Shown: in pieces, positions 24,644 to 32,556 of the stretch
Layout of the letters: each line of letters begins with the position of its first letter
Numbering within the stretch: position 1 is the stretch's first letter
Assembly: GCA_027484575.1 (NCBI GenBank)
Contig: JAIXSQ010000007.1
Location: 496,001-560,000 of the forward strand
DNA length: 64,000 bases
Source of the DNA: Comamonadaceae bacterium
GTDB lineage: Bacteria; Pseudomonadota; Gammaproteobacteria; Burkholderiales; Burkholderiaceae_C
Direction: 5' to 3'
Position numbers and translations under genes: made by a program
Notes under the pieces: model-generated
What the model was told of the DNA's origin: nothing
The model's input: only the letters and a program-made list of their open reading frames with translations
The model's database searches: none

Positions 24644-26557
24644 TTAGGCGGTCAGCGCGTCGTCCATCACGGCGAAGTTCGCCGGGCGGCGGCAGCCCAC
24701 GTCGGCGAAGGCGTTCACCAGCAGGCGGTTCATGCCGTTGGGCGCCTGGGTGATCTCGTCGAGGAGGATCTCGACGGCGCCGAAGGTGCCGACCACCAGC
24801 ATGTCCCACATGGAGCCGAAGATCACCGACGAGCAGATGCCCGAGGCCGTGCCCTTGGTCAGGTTGTTGGGCACGTTGTTGGTCACCGCGGCGCGGTAGC
24901 CGTTCAGCGGGGTCGCGCCACCGTCCCAGATGAAGGGCAGGTTGGTCGCCTTCTGCGTGGTCTTGGTCCAGCCGCGGGTGCGGGTGTTGACCAGGTAGCC
25001 GGCGTTGACGTCGGGCTCGGCGTTCGCGTTGGCGCACGCGCTCTCCAGGCCGACGATGTGGCCCCAGTTGATCTGGGCGCCGTTGGTGCCACCGATCACC
25101 GAGCCGATGCCCGACACGTTGCGGATGCCGCGCGGGTTGGCGCCGGCGCCGGAGCCGTTGATGGCAGCGTCCTCGATGCGCACGGCGATCTCGGAGTTGA
25201 GGTCGCCGCGCAGCATCGGCTCGACAGCCATGGACGACTGGATCACCGCCTGCTTGCTGAACTCGATGAAGGTCGAGATGCGCTTGGGCGACATCGTGAC
25301 CTTGCCGGTGTTCGGCTGGGTCTCGGCGGCCGCCGCGATTTCCGTCACGTAGGCGGCGGTGGAACCGACGGTCTTGCGGGGCAGGTCGATGTTGCTGGTC
25401 AGACCGTACAGCATCGTGACGCCCAGGTTGCCCAGCGCCAGGCGGTTGCGCAGCACGTCGGCGAACAGGTCCGGGCGCAGCTGCGTCTGCACCAGGTTGC
25501 CGGCCTCGGCCGCGGTGCCGACCGTGAAGTCACGCGACAGGACGTCGAACGGCACCAGCAGGCCTTTGGTGCCCATGCCGAACAGCTTGCCGGCGGCCTC
25601 GGACGCCTCGCGCTCGAGGCCAGCCTTCGACCAGTTGCCCTCGACCATGGCGGCGACGGCCCGGGCGACGCTGTACTGGCCGACCTCGCGGCTGGACAGA
25701 CCGATGTGCGCACCGCGGGTGTCGCTGTGCTTGGCGGTCATCTTGGCGATGACCAGCTCCTGCACTTCCGCGACGCTCTTGCCCGAGCGGCAGGCATCCT
25801 GCACGTCGTTCAGCGTCAGGTAGCCGGCGTACTTGACGCCCAGCTCGACGATCTGGTCGCGGCGAGCCAGGTCGGCGTCGCGGTGGTCGGCCGACGGCGC
25901 GACCTGGGTGGGCTGCACCGCGGACTGCGGCGCAGCAGGGCTCTTGACGATGTCCGTCATGGTGCACTCCTGGTTGGAAGGTTGGAAAGGCGCGTAATGC
26001 CCGAAGTCCGCGGCGCTGCGCCCAACGCCGACAGTGGGATCTGCAGGGACGGAAACCATCGAGATCTCGAGGGGCTCCCAGTCGGTGACGCGGTAGGTGG
26101 AGACGCCTTCGCGCTCCTCCTCAAGCTGCATCGCATGGATGCGGTAGCCGACGGACACGTTGCGCAGCACGCCCTCGCGCACCAGCGTGAAGGCCTCCTC
26201 GGCGTCCTCGGTGCTGGCAAAGCGCACAGCGGCCCGGCAGACGCGGTCCTCGTCGATGCTCACGCTCTCGACGACGCCGATCAGCTCGTTGGGGTCGTGG
26301 TTGAAGAGCAGCGGCGCACCGCGCATCAGGCGGCCCATGCGCACGGAGTCCGGCGCGCAGTCGAGGATCTCGACGCCCCACCAGCGCTCATAGGGGTCCT
26401 CGCTGGCCCACGCCAGCTGCACGGTGCGGGCGCTCGCGTCGATGGACGACTCCACGGCCAGCAGCGCGCGGCGTTGCGGCTCGCCTTGGGCAGCTTGGGC
26501 ACCGGCCTTGCGGCGCGTCTGCACTTCCGCCGGCACGCCGGCGACGATCTCGGTCAT
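24644..26557 (-). CDS. Prohead protease-major capsid protein fusion
   Basis: 637 aa. Residues 1-190 are an HK97-type prohead protease (peptidase U35). His87 in LLFNHDP and Ser135 in LRNVSVGY are the likely catalytic pair, and the domain ends in EISMVSVPADP. Residues 200-637 are an HK97-fold major capsid protein, with a coiled N-terminal scaffold (delta) segment and the core beginning about residue 300 (KGLLVPFDV). An in-frame ATG at residue 200 (25960) has GGAG upstream, so capsid protein may also be made alone. Overlaps the portal gene by 4 bp. Confidence 0.85.
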   Translation of the reverse strand: MTEIVAGVPAEVQTRRKAGAQAAQGEPQRRALLAVESSIDASARTVQLAWASEDPYERWWGVEILDCAPDSVRMGRLMRGAPLLFNHDPNELIGVVESVSIDEDRVCRAAVRFASTEDAEEAFTLVREGVLRNVSVGYRIHAMQLEEEREGVSTYRVTDWEPLEISMVSVPADPTVGVGRSAADFGHYAPFQPSNQECTMTDIVKSPAAPQSAVQPTQVAPSADHRDADLARRDQIVELGVKYAGYLTLNDVQDACRSGKSVAEVQELVIAKMTAKHSDTRGAHIGLSSREVGQYSVARAVAAMVEGNWSKAGLEREASEAAGKLFGMGTKGLLVPFDVLSRDFTVGTAAEAGNLVQTQLRPDLFADVLRNRLALGNLGVTMLYGLTSNIDLPRKTVGSTAAYVTEIAAAAETQPNTGKVTMSPKRISTFIEFSKQAVIQSSMAVEPMLRGDLNSEIAVRIEDAAINGSGAGANPRGIRNVSGIGSVIGGTNGAQINWGHIVGLESACANANAEPDVNAGYLVNTRTRGWTKTTQKATNLPFIWDGGATPLNGYRAAVTNNVPNNLTKGTASGICSSVIFGSMWDMLVVGTFGAVEILLDEITQAPNGMNRLLVNAFADVGCRRPANFAVMDDALTA

Positions 26558-28179
26558 GGGGTGTCCTCCTGCATGGGGTCGAGGCCGGGGGCGGCCGGCG
26601 GGGCCGCACCGAGCACCACGGCGTGCTTGGCCAGCAGGTCGCGCTCGCGCGCCAGCTCGACCACGTTCTCATCGAAGTCGCCACCGACGGCAGCGACCAC
26701 CTGGCTGCGCGTCGCGAAGCCGTTCTGCACGGCCTTCTCGTGCGCGTTCACTTCCTTGAGGGGATCCACCCACGCCCAGCCGCGCGGCTTGAACGTGGCG
26801 CCCTCCAGGAACTTCTCCAGCTTGGCCACGGGCAGCGCGCTGCCGTTGGGCAGGCGGATCGCGCCGGCCAGCAGCGCCATCTCCAGCCAGTCCGCGAAGA
26901 TCGGCGCGACGAACTGCTCCACCAGCTGCCGCTGGTGGCCGCGCCAGGTGTCGCGCTCGGACAGCTCGCCGATTCGGGCGCTGCTGTAGTTCACGCCCTC
27001 GAGGTCGGCGCTCAGGTTGTGGTGCGCAACGTCCAGGCCGGCAGCCATGGCCCGGTGCCGAGCCTTGACGAACGGCGCGAACGCCTCGGTCGGATACGAC
27101 GGGTCGTAGGCCTGAAACTCGTAGCCGGGCGGCAGCTGATCGAACGTCCCTGGCTGCGCGTCCATCAGCAGCTGGCCGTCGGCGTCCTTGCCGTCGGCCA
27201 GTGCATCCGCCCCCAACCCGGGGCCGGACTCCGCCTGCGTGAAGAACCCCATCTTGGACGCGCCCACGCGGGCGGCCACGACGGCAGACTCCTCGAAGCC
27301 ATGCAGCATGTTGGCGCCCGACAGAACGGCGTGCGCTCGGGGCACGCCGCGCAGCTGCTCGGCGTCGAGAAAGTCGAAGCAGTGCAGCATCTCCTCGGCC
27401 GGCCGGCGCACGCGCTGCTGCGCGTTGACAGCCACCAGCGCCGAGTCGTTCGGGTTGTTCTCCAGCACCCAGTAGGCGACCACGCGCCCGGCAGGGTTGC
27501 GCTCGACGCCCATGCGCACCTCGTTGCCGTTGGACAGCTGGGCCCGGTAGGCATGGTCGATCCGCTCGACCGTCAGCAGCTGCACGGCGAAGCGGAAAGC
27601 GTTGTCGGCGCCGCGCAGGCGCCGGGCCGCCACCTCGCCATCGCGCCCCCACAGCTCGGCGACCAGGCGCGTCATGCCGGCGAACGACAGCTTGCCGGCA
27701 GCATCGCACCCACCACCGGGCCGGCCCCAGCGGTCCCAGGCGCTCTCGATGGCAGCGTTGGCCATGTCATCGAGCTGGAAGGCGAAGCTGCCGTCGGCCT
27801 GGCGCACGTACTCGCCCGATCGCATCTGCAGCATCACGCCGCCGGGACCGGCGACGTTGTCCCGGGTCAGGCTGCAGAACCGGCGCCCTTGCTCGGTGTT
27901 GCGCGCCCAGTTGCGGGCTCGGGCCCGCATGATCGGCAGCTGCGCCTCGAGCAGCGCGTTGATGCTGGTGTCGCTGGACAGCCAGCTGGCCGAGAGGCGA
28001 CCGGTGTCCGCGGCGCTGAAGTTGCGGCCCACGCGCATCGGCCGCCCGGGCACGAAACCACCAGGGCCAAGGGCAGCGGCGCGTCGCAGCTCGCCGCTGC
28101 GTTCGCGCTCACGCTCCTCCCGCCAGCGCGACAGGATCGTCACGCCCGAGCGGTTGGCGGTGGCCGGCAGCGCGCTCAC
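26554..28179 (-). CDS. Portal protein, lambda family
   Basis: 541 aa. Dodecameric ring at the unique capsid vertex through which DNA enters and leaves. Features of the lambda-type portal: N-terminal WLSSDTSINALLEAQLPIMRARAR, then CSLTRDNVAGPGGVMLQM, the central VERIDHAYRA and EEMLHCFDFLDAEQLRGVPRA, and FEESAVVAARVGASKMGFF. Order terminase-portal-protease/capsid is canonical. Longer frames on the opposite strand are shadows. Confidence 0.9.
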   Translation of the reverse strand: MSALPATANRSGVTILSRWREERERERSGELRRAAALGPGGFVPGRPMRVGRNFSAADTGRLSASWLSSDTSINALLEAQLPIMRARARNWARNTEQGRRFCSLTRDNVAGPGGVMLQMRSGEYVRQADGSFAFQLDDMANAAIESAWDRWGRPGGGCDAAGKLSFAGMTRLVAELWGRDGEVAARRLRGADNAFRFAVQLLTVERIDHAYRAQLSNGNEVRMGVERNPAGRVVAYWVLENNPNDSALVAVNAQQRVRRPAEEMLHCFDFLDAEQLRGVPRAHAVLSGANMLHGFEESAVVAARVGASKMGFFTQAESGPGLGADALADGKDADGQLLMDAQPGTFDQLPPGYEFQAYDPSYPTEAFAPFVKARHRAMAAGLDVAHHNLSADLEGVNYSSARIGELSERDTWRGHQRQLVEQFVAPIFADWLEMALLAGAIRLPNGSALPVAKLEKFLEGATFKPRGWAWVDPLKEVNAHEKAVQNGFATRSQVVAAVGGDFDENVVELARERDLLAKHAVVLGAAPPAAPGLDPMQEDTP

Positions 28180-28180
28180 C

Positions 28181-28735
28181 TCAGATCCTCACCATGAGTG
28201 GCCGGCGCCCACCGGTTCTGCCGGGCAGCAAGCCGGCAGCAACATCCTCGGCGGTGGCCTCGGCAGCGTAGATGTTGCGCAGCCGCAGGAGCTCCGTGAT
28301 CGGCGTGCGCTTGAGACTGCGCCCAGCGATCTGGTACTCCTCCTGGTCCATGGTGGCCCGGTTCTCGATCACGGCGCAGATGGCGTCGTAGACCTTGCGC
28401 GCATGCGATCGTGCGTCCACGTTGGACGAGCCATCCAGCAGCGGCAACACACGCAGCGGCTGCGAGCCAAGGGTGTAGCGCTCGAGCGCCGCACCCGCGC
28501 CGCGCTCGACCCACCACGTCAGCTGGTAGTTCCCGGCAGACCATGCCGCCGTGGCCTGGGCGGTAGCCGTGAGCTGGTGGTCGCCGCTGACCGCCGTGGC
28601 AGTCATCACCTGCCTGCCTGCGGCGTTGACCAGCGAGGCACGCAGCGTCCAAGTGGGGGACGGGTAATCGCCGCCCGACACCAAAACCGACAGGGTGTCG
28701 CCTGCGCGGAACTGGGACGGGAACAGCGGGTTCAT
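28181..28735 (-). CDS. gpW-like head completion/adaptor protein with extra N-terminal domain
   Basis: 184 aa. The C-terminal 75 residues (YDAICAVIENRATMDQEEYQIAGRSLKRTPITELLRLRNIYAAE) resemble gpW-type head completion helices, and position before the portal is the lambda W slot. The N-terminal 100 residues form an Ig-like beta domain (FRAGDTLSVLVSGGDYPSP ... GNYQLTWWVERG), which lambda W lacks. Ends 1 bp before the portal start. Assignment of the W part is by pattern and position. Confidence 0.6.
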   Translation of the reverse strand: MNPLFPSQFRAGDTLSVLVSGGDYPSPTWTLRASLVNAAGRQVMTATAVSGDHQLTATAQATAAWSAGNYQLTWWVERGAGAALERYTLGSQPLRVLPLLDGSSNVDARSHARKVYDAICAVIENRATMDQEEYQIAGRSLKRTPITELLRLRNIYAAEATAEDVAAGLLPGRTGGRRPLMVRI

Positions 28736-28776
28736 GGGCCGCTACTGTTCCCGTTCGCGGCCGCACAGTTAATGCA

Positions 28777-28851
28777 CTAGTCGTGCGGATCGCGCTCGCA
28801 AGTCGTTGATTCTTATAGGCCCCGCCGCACGATTGGGGGCCTAGTCGTGCG
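28777..28851. repeat. Triplicated TCGTGCG site with hairpin
   Basis: The 11-bp direct repeat CTAGTCGTGCG occurs at 28777-28787 and 28841-28851; an inverted CGCACGA lies between at about 28826-28832. A 7-bp stem AGGCCCC/GGGGCCT (28817-28823 with 28836-28842) overlaps. This is the only notable gap among the packaging genes (105 bp). It follows the HTH gene and precedes the gpW-like gene. It could be an operator, a promoter region or an attenuator; no U-tract is present. Confidence 0.4.
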
Positions 28852-29182
28852 CCCGTTCAATATCGGGCAGCTCGCGCTTAATTTTCTGCACCAGGCGCTC
28901 CGAGCAGCGCAGCTTCGCAGCCACCACCGCGGGCGCCATCCCCGCCAGCAGCAGCTGCTCCACGCTGCGCCGGCGATCCTCCCGCGCGCCGCGCGGCGTC
29001 TTGGCGACGTAGAAGCACACGCGTCCACCGCCGTACATGGCCCTCAGGCAGTCCTCGATCACCGCCGGCAGGTGCTGCTGCACCGTCTGCTGGATCGCGG
29101 CCTGCATCACAGGGTGGGCCGCGGCGCGCGTGGCCAGGTCGTCGAAGCGCGTGATGGTGCGAGTGTCGGTAGCAGAGGTCAT
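28841..29182 (-). CDS. HTH protein, possible terminase-linked regulator
   Basis: 113 aa. The C-terminal 50 residues form a helix-turn-helix (SVEQLLLAGMAPAVVAAKLRCSERLVQKIKREL) similar to the DNA-binding end of Mor/C-type activators. The N-terminal part is helical and includes AAIQQTVQQHLPAVIEDCLRAMYGGG. Its ATG overlaps the terminase stop by 4 bp. Mor-like proteins bind palindromes; the repeats right after this gene are candidates. Function in this phage is unproven. Confidence 0.6.
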   Translation of the reverse strand: MTSATDTRTITRFDDLATRAAAHPVMQAAIQQTVQQHLPAVIEDCLRAMYGGGRVCFYVAKTPRGAREDRRRSVEQLLLAGMAPAVVAAKLRCSERLVQKIKRELPDIERAHD

Positions 29183-31200
29183 TTCCAGCTGGTGGCGAAG
29201 TTGGAGCGGGGCGCGCGGCCACGCCGGCCGGAAGCCGGCGGCGCGGGGCGCAGGAAGGGGTCGGCAGGCTTTGCGGGCGGTGCTTCGACCGGCGGCGCAA
29301 CGGAGAAGAGGTCTGGCGCCAGCGCGCTCTCCAGCCGGCTCCACTGCTTGTCGGTGTAGGTGTGCAGCTCGAGCTGGTGGGTGCAGAACAGGGCGTAGAC
29401 CGTGCAGTCCAGCACCTCGTTGCGGGCCCGCTTGGGGTTCACCCAGCGGAACTCGAGGCCGCGGGCTGTGCGCACCGGCAGCCGCGCCTCGGCGGTCAGC
29501 TGCTCGTAGAACGCCGGCGGCAGGTCCCGGCTGAAGTGCACGAAGCCCGGCCCGGGCTGCGTGACCTGCAGCCGGCCGTAGATCAGGTCCTTGGCGGTGT
29601 CGGTCCCCACGTACCAGAGCCGCACGCCGCGCTTGAGCACCTTGCCGCGCCAGTTCACGTCCTGAATCGTGGCCTTGCCCTTGACCATCTTCGATGGCTG
29701 CGGGTCGCCGCGCACGGCGAAGACGCGCCGGCGCTCGCGCATGCGGCAGAAGTTGTAGACCTGGTGCGTGAAGTGCCCGCCGGTGTCGACCGCCGCAGCC
29801 TCGATCGTCATTGTCTGGCCGCTGGCGTGGGGGTAGGCTCGCTGCAGCTCGGGCTCCAGCTTTTCCTCCCACTCCCTCTCGTCGGCCGGGTTGCCGTAGA
29901 CCACGCGGTAGTCGACCACCCACATCTCCTCGCCGCGGCCGATGGCCCACACGACGACCTCCCACCGGTCGTCCTGTACGTCGACCCCAGCCACCAGCAC
30001 CAGGCCGCCCTGGGGAACCGTGCGCAGCGGGTAGGCCTCGGCTCGCTGCGCGAGCGCGTGCTCGTCGGCCCGGTCCATCTGCACCTTCCAGTATTGGGCC
30101 AGGGTCTCGTTGACGAAGGTCTCCAGCGGCCCCGTATCTCCCTGGTCGGCCTTCGTCTTGGCCGCCAGGAACTCGCGCACGATGTCCACCCACTCGCGCT
30201 GCGGGCTGTAGGCGGTCCAGAAGTCGACGAAGGCGACGTGCCGGGGCGGCCGGCACGGCAGGCCGGCGGCGTCGAGCCAGGCGCCCGCGTGGTGGTCGTA
30301 GCGCCACCGGCCGCACTGCGAGATCCAGGCCGCCCCATCGTCCCAGATGCGCAGGTAGTCGGCCTGGCGGATAGAGCCGTGGCAGTGCGGGCACACGTGA
30401 CGCACCGTCGTGGGATCGGAGCCGTCCCACTTGAACCCGTGCGCCTTGTCCTTGCCGCCCCACAGCAGCGGGTGCTCCACGCCGCAGTGCGGGCAGACCA
30501 CGTGGTAGCGCATCACCGCCTCGGCCTGCTGCTCGCGGTGCTGGATGTGGCTGATGCCGTCGACGCGCACCGTGCTGCCGGCGATGAACTTGGGGAAGGC
30601 TGCGCCCTCGAGGCGCCCCTTGGCAGCGGCCATCGGATCGACCGACTTCTCGACGCGCTGGTCGAACGCGTCGGCCTCGTCCACCAGGGCCACGGCCACG
30701 GTGATCCGGCGGTAGGCCCGAGCGGCCTTGCCGCCGAGGAAGTGCGCCATGCTGCCCAGGAAGGTCTTGAGCTTGATCGTGTCTTCCTTGCCCGGCACCA
30801 GCACCGGCTTGATCGCCGCCACGTCGCGCAGCATCGGCTCGATCTCGGTCTTGACGAACGAGTCGCGGTCGTCGTCGGTCGGCTGCCAGATGGCCTGCTT
30901 GCGCCGGCGGTGCGCGGCGTTGTAGGCGATGAAGGCCAGCAGCATCTTCGTGTAGCCCACGCGCTTGGCTTTGCGGACCGTCACCTCCTCGATGTCGTCG
31001 TTGGAGAAGGCGTCCATGACGCCCACCTGGGGCGGGTAGGCCTTCCACTGCCCCTGCACGTGCGAGGCCTCCGCGCTCAGCCGAAACTCCTGCGCAGCCC
31101 AGGCCGACAGCCGCATGGGCGGCACCGCTCGCAGCGGCGCCAGGCCGGAGACCACAGCGTCGAGCGCAGCACGCAGCGTGGCAGGGTGGGCACGGGTCAT
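29179..31200 (-). CDS. Terminase large subunit (GpA family)
   Basis: 673 aa. ATPase and nuclease that cuts and packages DNA. The deviant P-loop region (VRKAKRVGYTKMLLAF, about 75-90), Walker B ALVDEADAF (171-179), two CxxC knuckles (VVCPHCG near 237 and HVCPHCHG near 268), and the C-terminal nuclease acidic residues beginning GVDVQDDRWEVVVWA (about 405) are all visible. The GpA family generates cohesive ends as in lambda, so a cos-type strategy is likely. Confidence 0.95.
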   Translation of the reverse strand: MTRAHPATLRAALDAVVSGLAPLRAVPPMRLSAWAAQEFRLSAEASHVQGQWKAYPPQVGVMDAFSNDDIEEVTVRKAKRVGYTKMLLAFIAYNAAHRRRKQAIWQPTDDDRDSFVKTEIEPMLRDVAAIKPVLVPGKEDTIKLKTFLGSMAHFLGGKAARAYRRITVAVALVDEADAFDQRVEKSVDPMAAAKGRLEGAAFPKFIAGSTVRVDGISHIQHREQQAEAVMRYHVVCPHCGVEHPLLWGGKDKAHGFKWDGSDPTTVRHVCPHCHGSIRQADYLRIWDDGAAWISQCGRWRYDHHAGAWLDAAGLPCRPPRHVAFVDFWTAYSPQREWVDIVREFLAAKTKADQGDTGPLETFVNETLAQYWKVQMDRADEHALAQRAEAYPLRTVPQGGLVLVAGVDVQDDRWEVVVWAIGRGEEMWVVDYRVVYGNPADEREWEEKLEPELQRAYPHASGQTMTIEAAAVDTGGHFTHQVYNFCRMRERRRVFAVRGDPQPSKMVKGKATIQDVNWRGKVLKRGVRLWYVGTDTAKDLIYGRLQVTQPGPGFVHFSRDLPPAFYEQLTAEARLPVRTARGLEFRWVNPKRARNEVLDCTVYALFCTHQLELHTYTDKQWSRLESALAPDLFSVAPPVEAPPAKPADPFLRPAPPASGRRGRAPRSNFATSWK

Positions 31201-31727
31201 GCCTGGTCGACCTCCTCCGGCTGGTCGTCCTCGGACTCACCGGCCAGCTGCTGCACCGCGAGCTGCCGGGTGTTGTCGACCCACTGGTTGCGCGCATCGG
31301 TGATCGCGCGCATCACCTGGTCGCGCGCGGCCTCGGGCAGGTCCGGGCACGCCTTCTTCAGCGCGCCGGGCAGCTGCTCGAAGCGCTCGGAGACAGCCTG
31401 GCTGGCGAGGGCCAGCGTCTCGGCCAGCAGCGCGATCGGCGCGTAGGTCTTGCGGGCGACCTCGTTCTTGATCTCGTGGCCGATGCGCTGCTCGCGGGCC
31501 AGCGCCGCGCGCTCCTGCACTAGGTCAAGGCCGCCGGCCTCGAGGCTGCCGCGCCCGGCAGCGACCTCGCGCAGCCGCTCGCAGTAGGCCAGCAGCAGCT
31601 CGTGCCCGGTGACCGGCCCGAGTGCCGCCGTCCGGATGAAGTCGCTCACGGCCTGCTGGCTCACGCCGACCAGTTCGCCGAATTGCGCCTGCGACAGCGG
31701 GCGGGAGAGGTCCACCACGCCTACCAC
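31197..31727 (-). CDS. Terminase small subunit (Nu1-like)
   Basis: 176 aa. The N-terminal helix-turn-helix (PLSQAQFGELVGVSQQAVSDFIRTA, residues 10-34) recognises the packaging site; a helical oligomerisation part and an acidic tail (GESEDDQPEEVDQA) that contacts the large subunit follow. Uses a GTG start with AAGGGGG upstream. Overlaps the large subunit by 4 bp and the preceding zinc-knuckle gene by 7 bp. Confidence 0.85.
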   Translation of the reverse strand: MVGVVDLSRPLSQAQFGELVGVSQQAVSDFIRTAALGPVTGHELLLAYCERLREVAAGRGSLEAGGLDLVQERAALAREQRIGHEIKNEVARKTYAPIALLAETLALASQAVSERFEQLPGALKKACPDLPEAARDQVMRAITDARNQWVDNTRQLAVQQLAGESEDDQPEEVDQA

Positions 31728-31915
31728 ACAACCCCCTTAGGAGCACCGCGCAACAGTCCGTTTCCGCGCTCGTTTCGACCCGTATCAGCCGGGCCCGGGG
31801 AGGGACCCACGCGCACCCCCACCCCCCTCGGCCGCACGGCGGCGCCCTCCGGCCAGGGGCAGCGGCTGCGCCCGTGACCCAGCGAGCCGCACAGCGTGCA
31901 TCCGAGCCGGGTCAT
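31721..31915 (-). CDS. CCHC zinc-knuckle miniprotein
   Basis: 64 aa. Residues 5-20 form a zinc knuckle, CTLCGSLGHGRSRCPW (C-x2-C-x4-H-x4-C), a motif that binds single-stranded nucleic acid in retroviral and eukaryotic proteins. The ATG overlaps the stop of the gpZ-like gene (ATGA) and its stop overlaps the terminase start, so the three are coupled. The rest is Gly/Pro/Arg-rich and probably disordered. I have seen similar short phage proteins; the role near packaging is unknown. Confidence 0.6.
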   Translation of the reverse strand: MTRLGCTLCGSLGHGRSRCPWPEGAAVRPRGVGVRVGPSPGPADTGRNERGNGLLRGAPKGVVW

Positions 31916-32556
31916 GCCTTGCCCTCGAAGCGACGCGTGAAGAAGCGCACCTCGGCTTCGAAGATGCGAGGGAAGTCGGAGGCGATCTTGCCCAGCACGC
32001 GTTCGTTGATCCGCTTCGTGTTGAACATCTGCGGGATCGCGATGGTCTGCACCGCCTTGATCGGCAGCCGCCCCTTGCCCTCGCGGATGAACACCGTGCG
32101 GCCCTTGTTGCCGATGAAGGCACCCGGGATCACCTTCTGCGGGCCGCTGCGCCGCACCTTGAAGCGCAGCTCGAGGGTCTTCGAACGCTGGGCACCACGC
32201 AGCGTGTACGTGCCACCCTCCCCCGCCTTCATGCGCTTGCGCGCCTGGGTGATGCTCACGCTGCGCTCGACGAACCGAATGAGGTTGAGTGAACGGCCGC
32301 GCTCCCAACGAGACTCCAGCATCGCCGTGAGCTGGAACGCACCGCGGGAGAACGAGGCGCGCACGATGCGCAAGGTCTTGTTCACCTCCTCGCTGGTGAC
32401 GTTGAACTCCCGCACGATCTCCCGGCGCACTTGGGTCTTGGCCGCGTCCACCGTGCGGTTCATCGCGCGGGCCAGCGCCTGCTGGCCAACCTGCTCACGC
32501 AGGCCATCCAGGCGCCGCTGCACCTCGGGGAAGTTGGTGGCGATCTCCAGCCTCAC
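31912..32556 (-). CDS. Phage minor tail protein Z-like
   Basis: 214 aa. Sequence LARAMNRTVDAAKTQVRREIVREFNVTSEEVNK and a basic beta-rich C-terminal half (GAFIGNKGRTVFIREGKGR, KRINERVLGKIASDFPRIFEAEVRFF) match the prophage minor tail Z (GPZ) family. Uses a GTG start coupled to the replication gene by a GTGA overlap; longer frames lack a ribosome site. In lambda, Z lies next to U in the tail block, whereas here it precedes the terminase. Confidence 0.7.
   Translation of the reverse strand: MRLEIATNFPEVQRRLDGLREQVGQQALARAMNRTVDAAKTQVRREIVREFNVTSEEVNKTLRIVRASFSRGAFQLTAMLESRWERGRSLNLIRFVERSVSITQARKRMKAGEGGTYTLRGAQRSKTLELRFKVRRSGPQKVIPGAFIGNKGRTVFIREGKGRLPIKAVQTIAIPQMFNTKRINERVLGKIASDFPRIFEAEVRFFTRRFEGKA

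Noticed and set aside
24581..26989. An 802-codon + strand open frame opposite the capsid gene
   Set aside because: It is rich in Gly, His, Val, Asp and Gln as expected for antisense of GC-rich coding DNA, and the opposite frame has clear protease and capsid motifs.
28817..28842. Rho-independent terminator after the HTH gene
   Set aside because: A stem exists but no U-tract follows on either strand, and head genes downstream must be transcribed.
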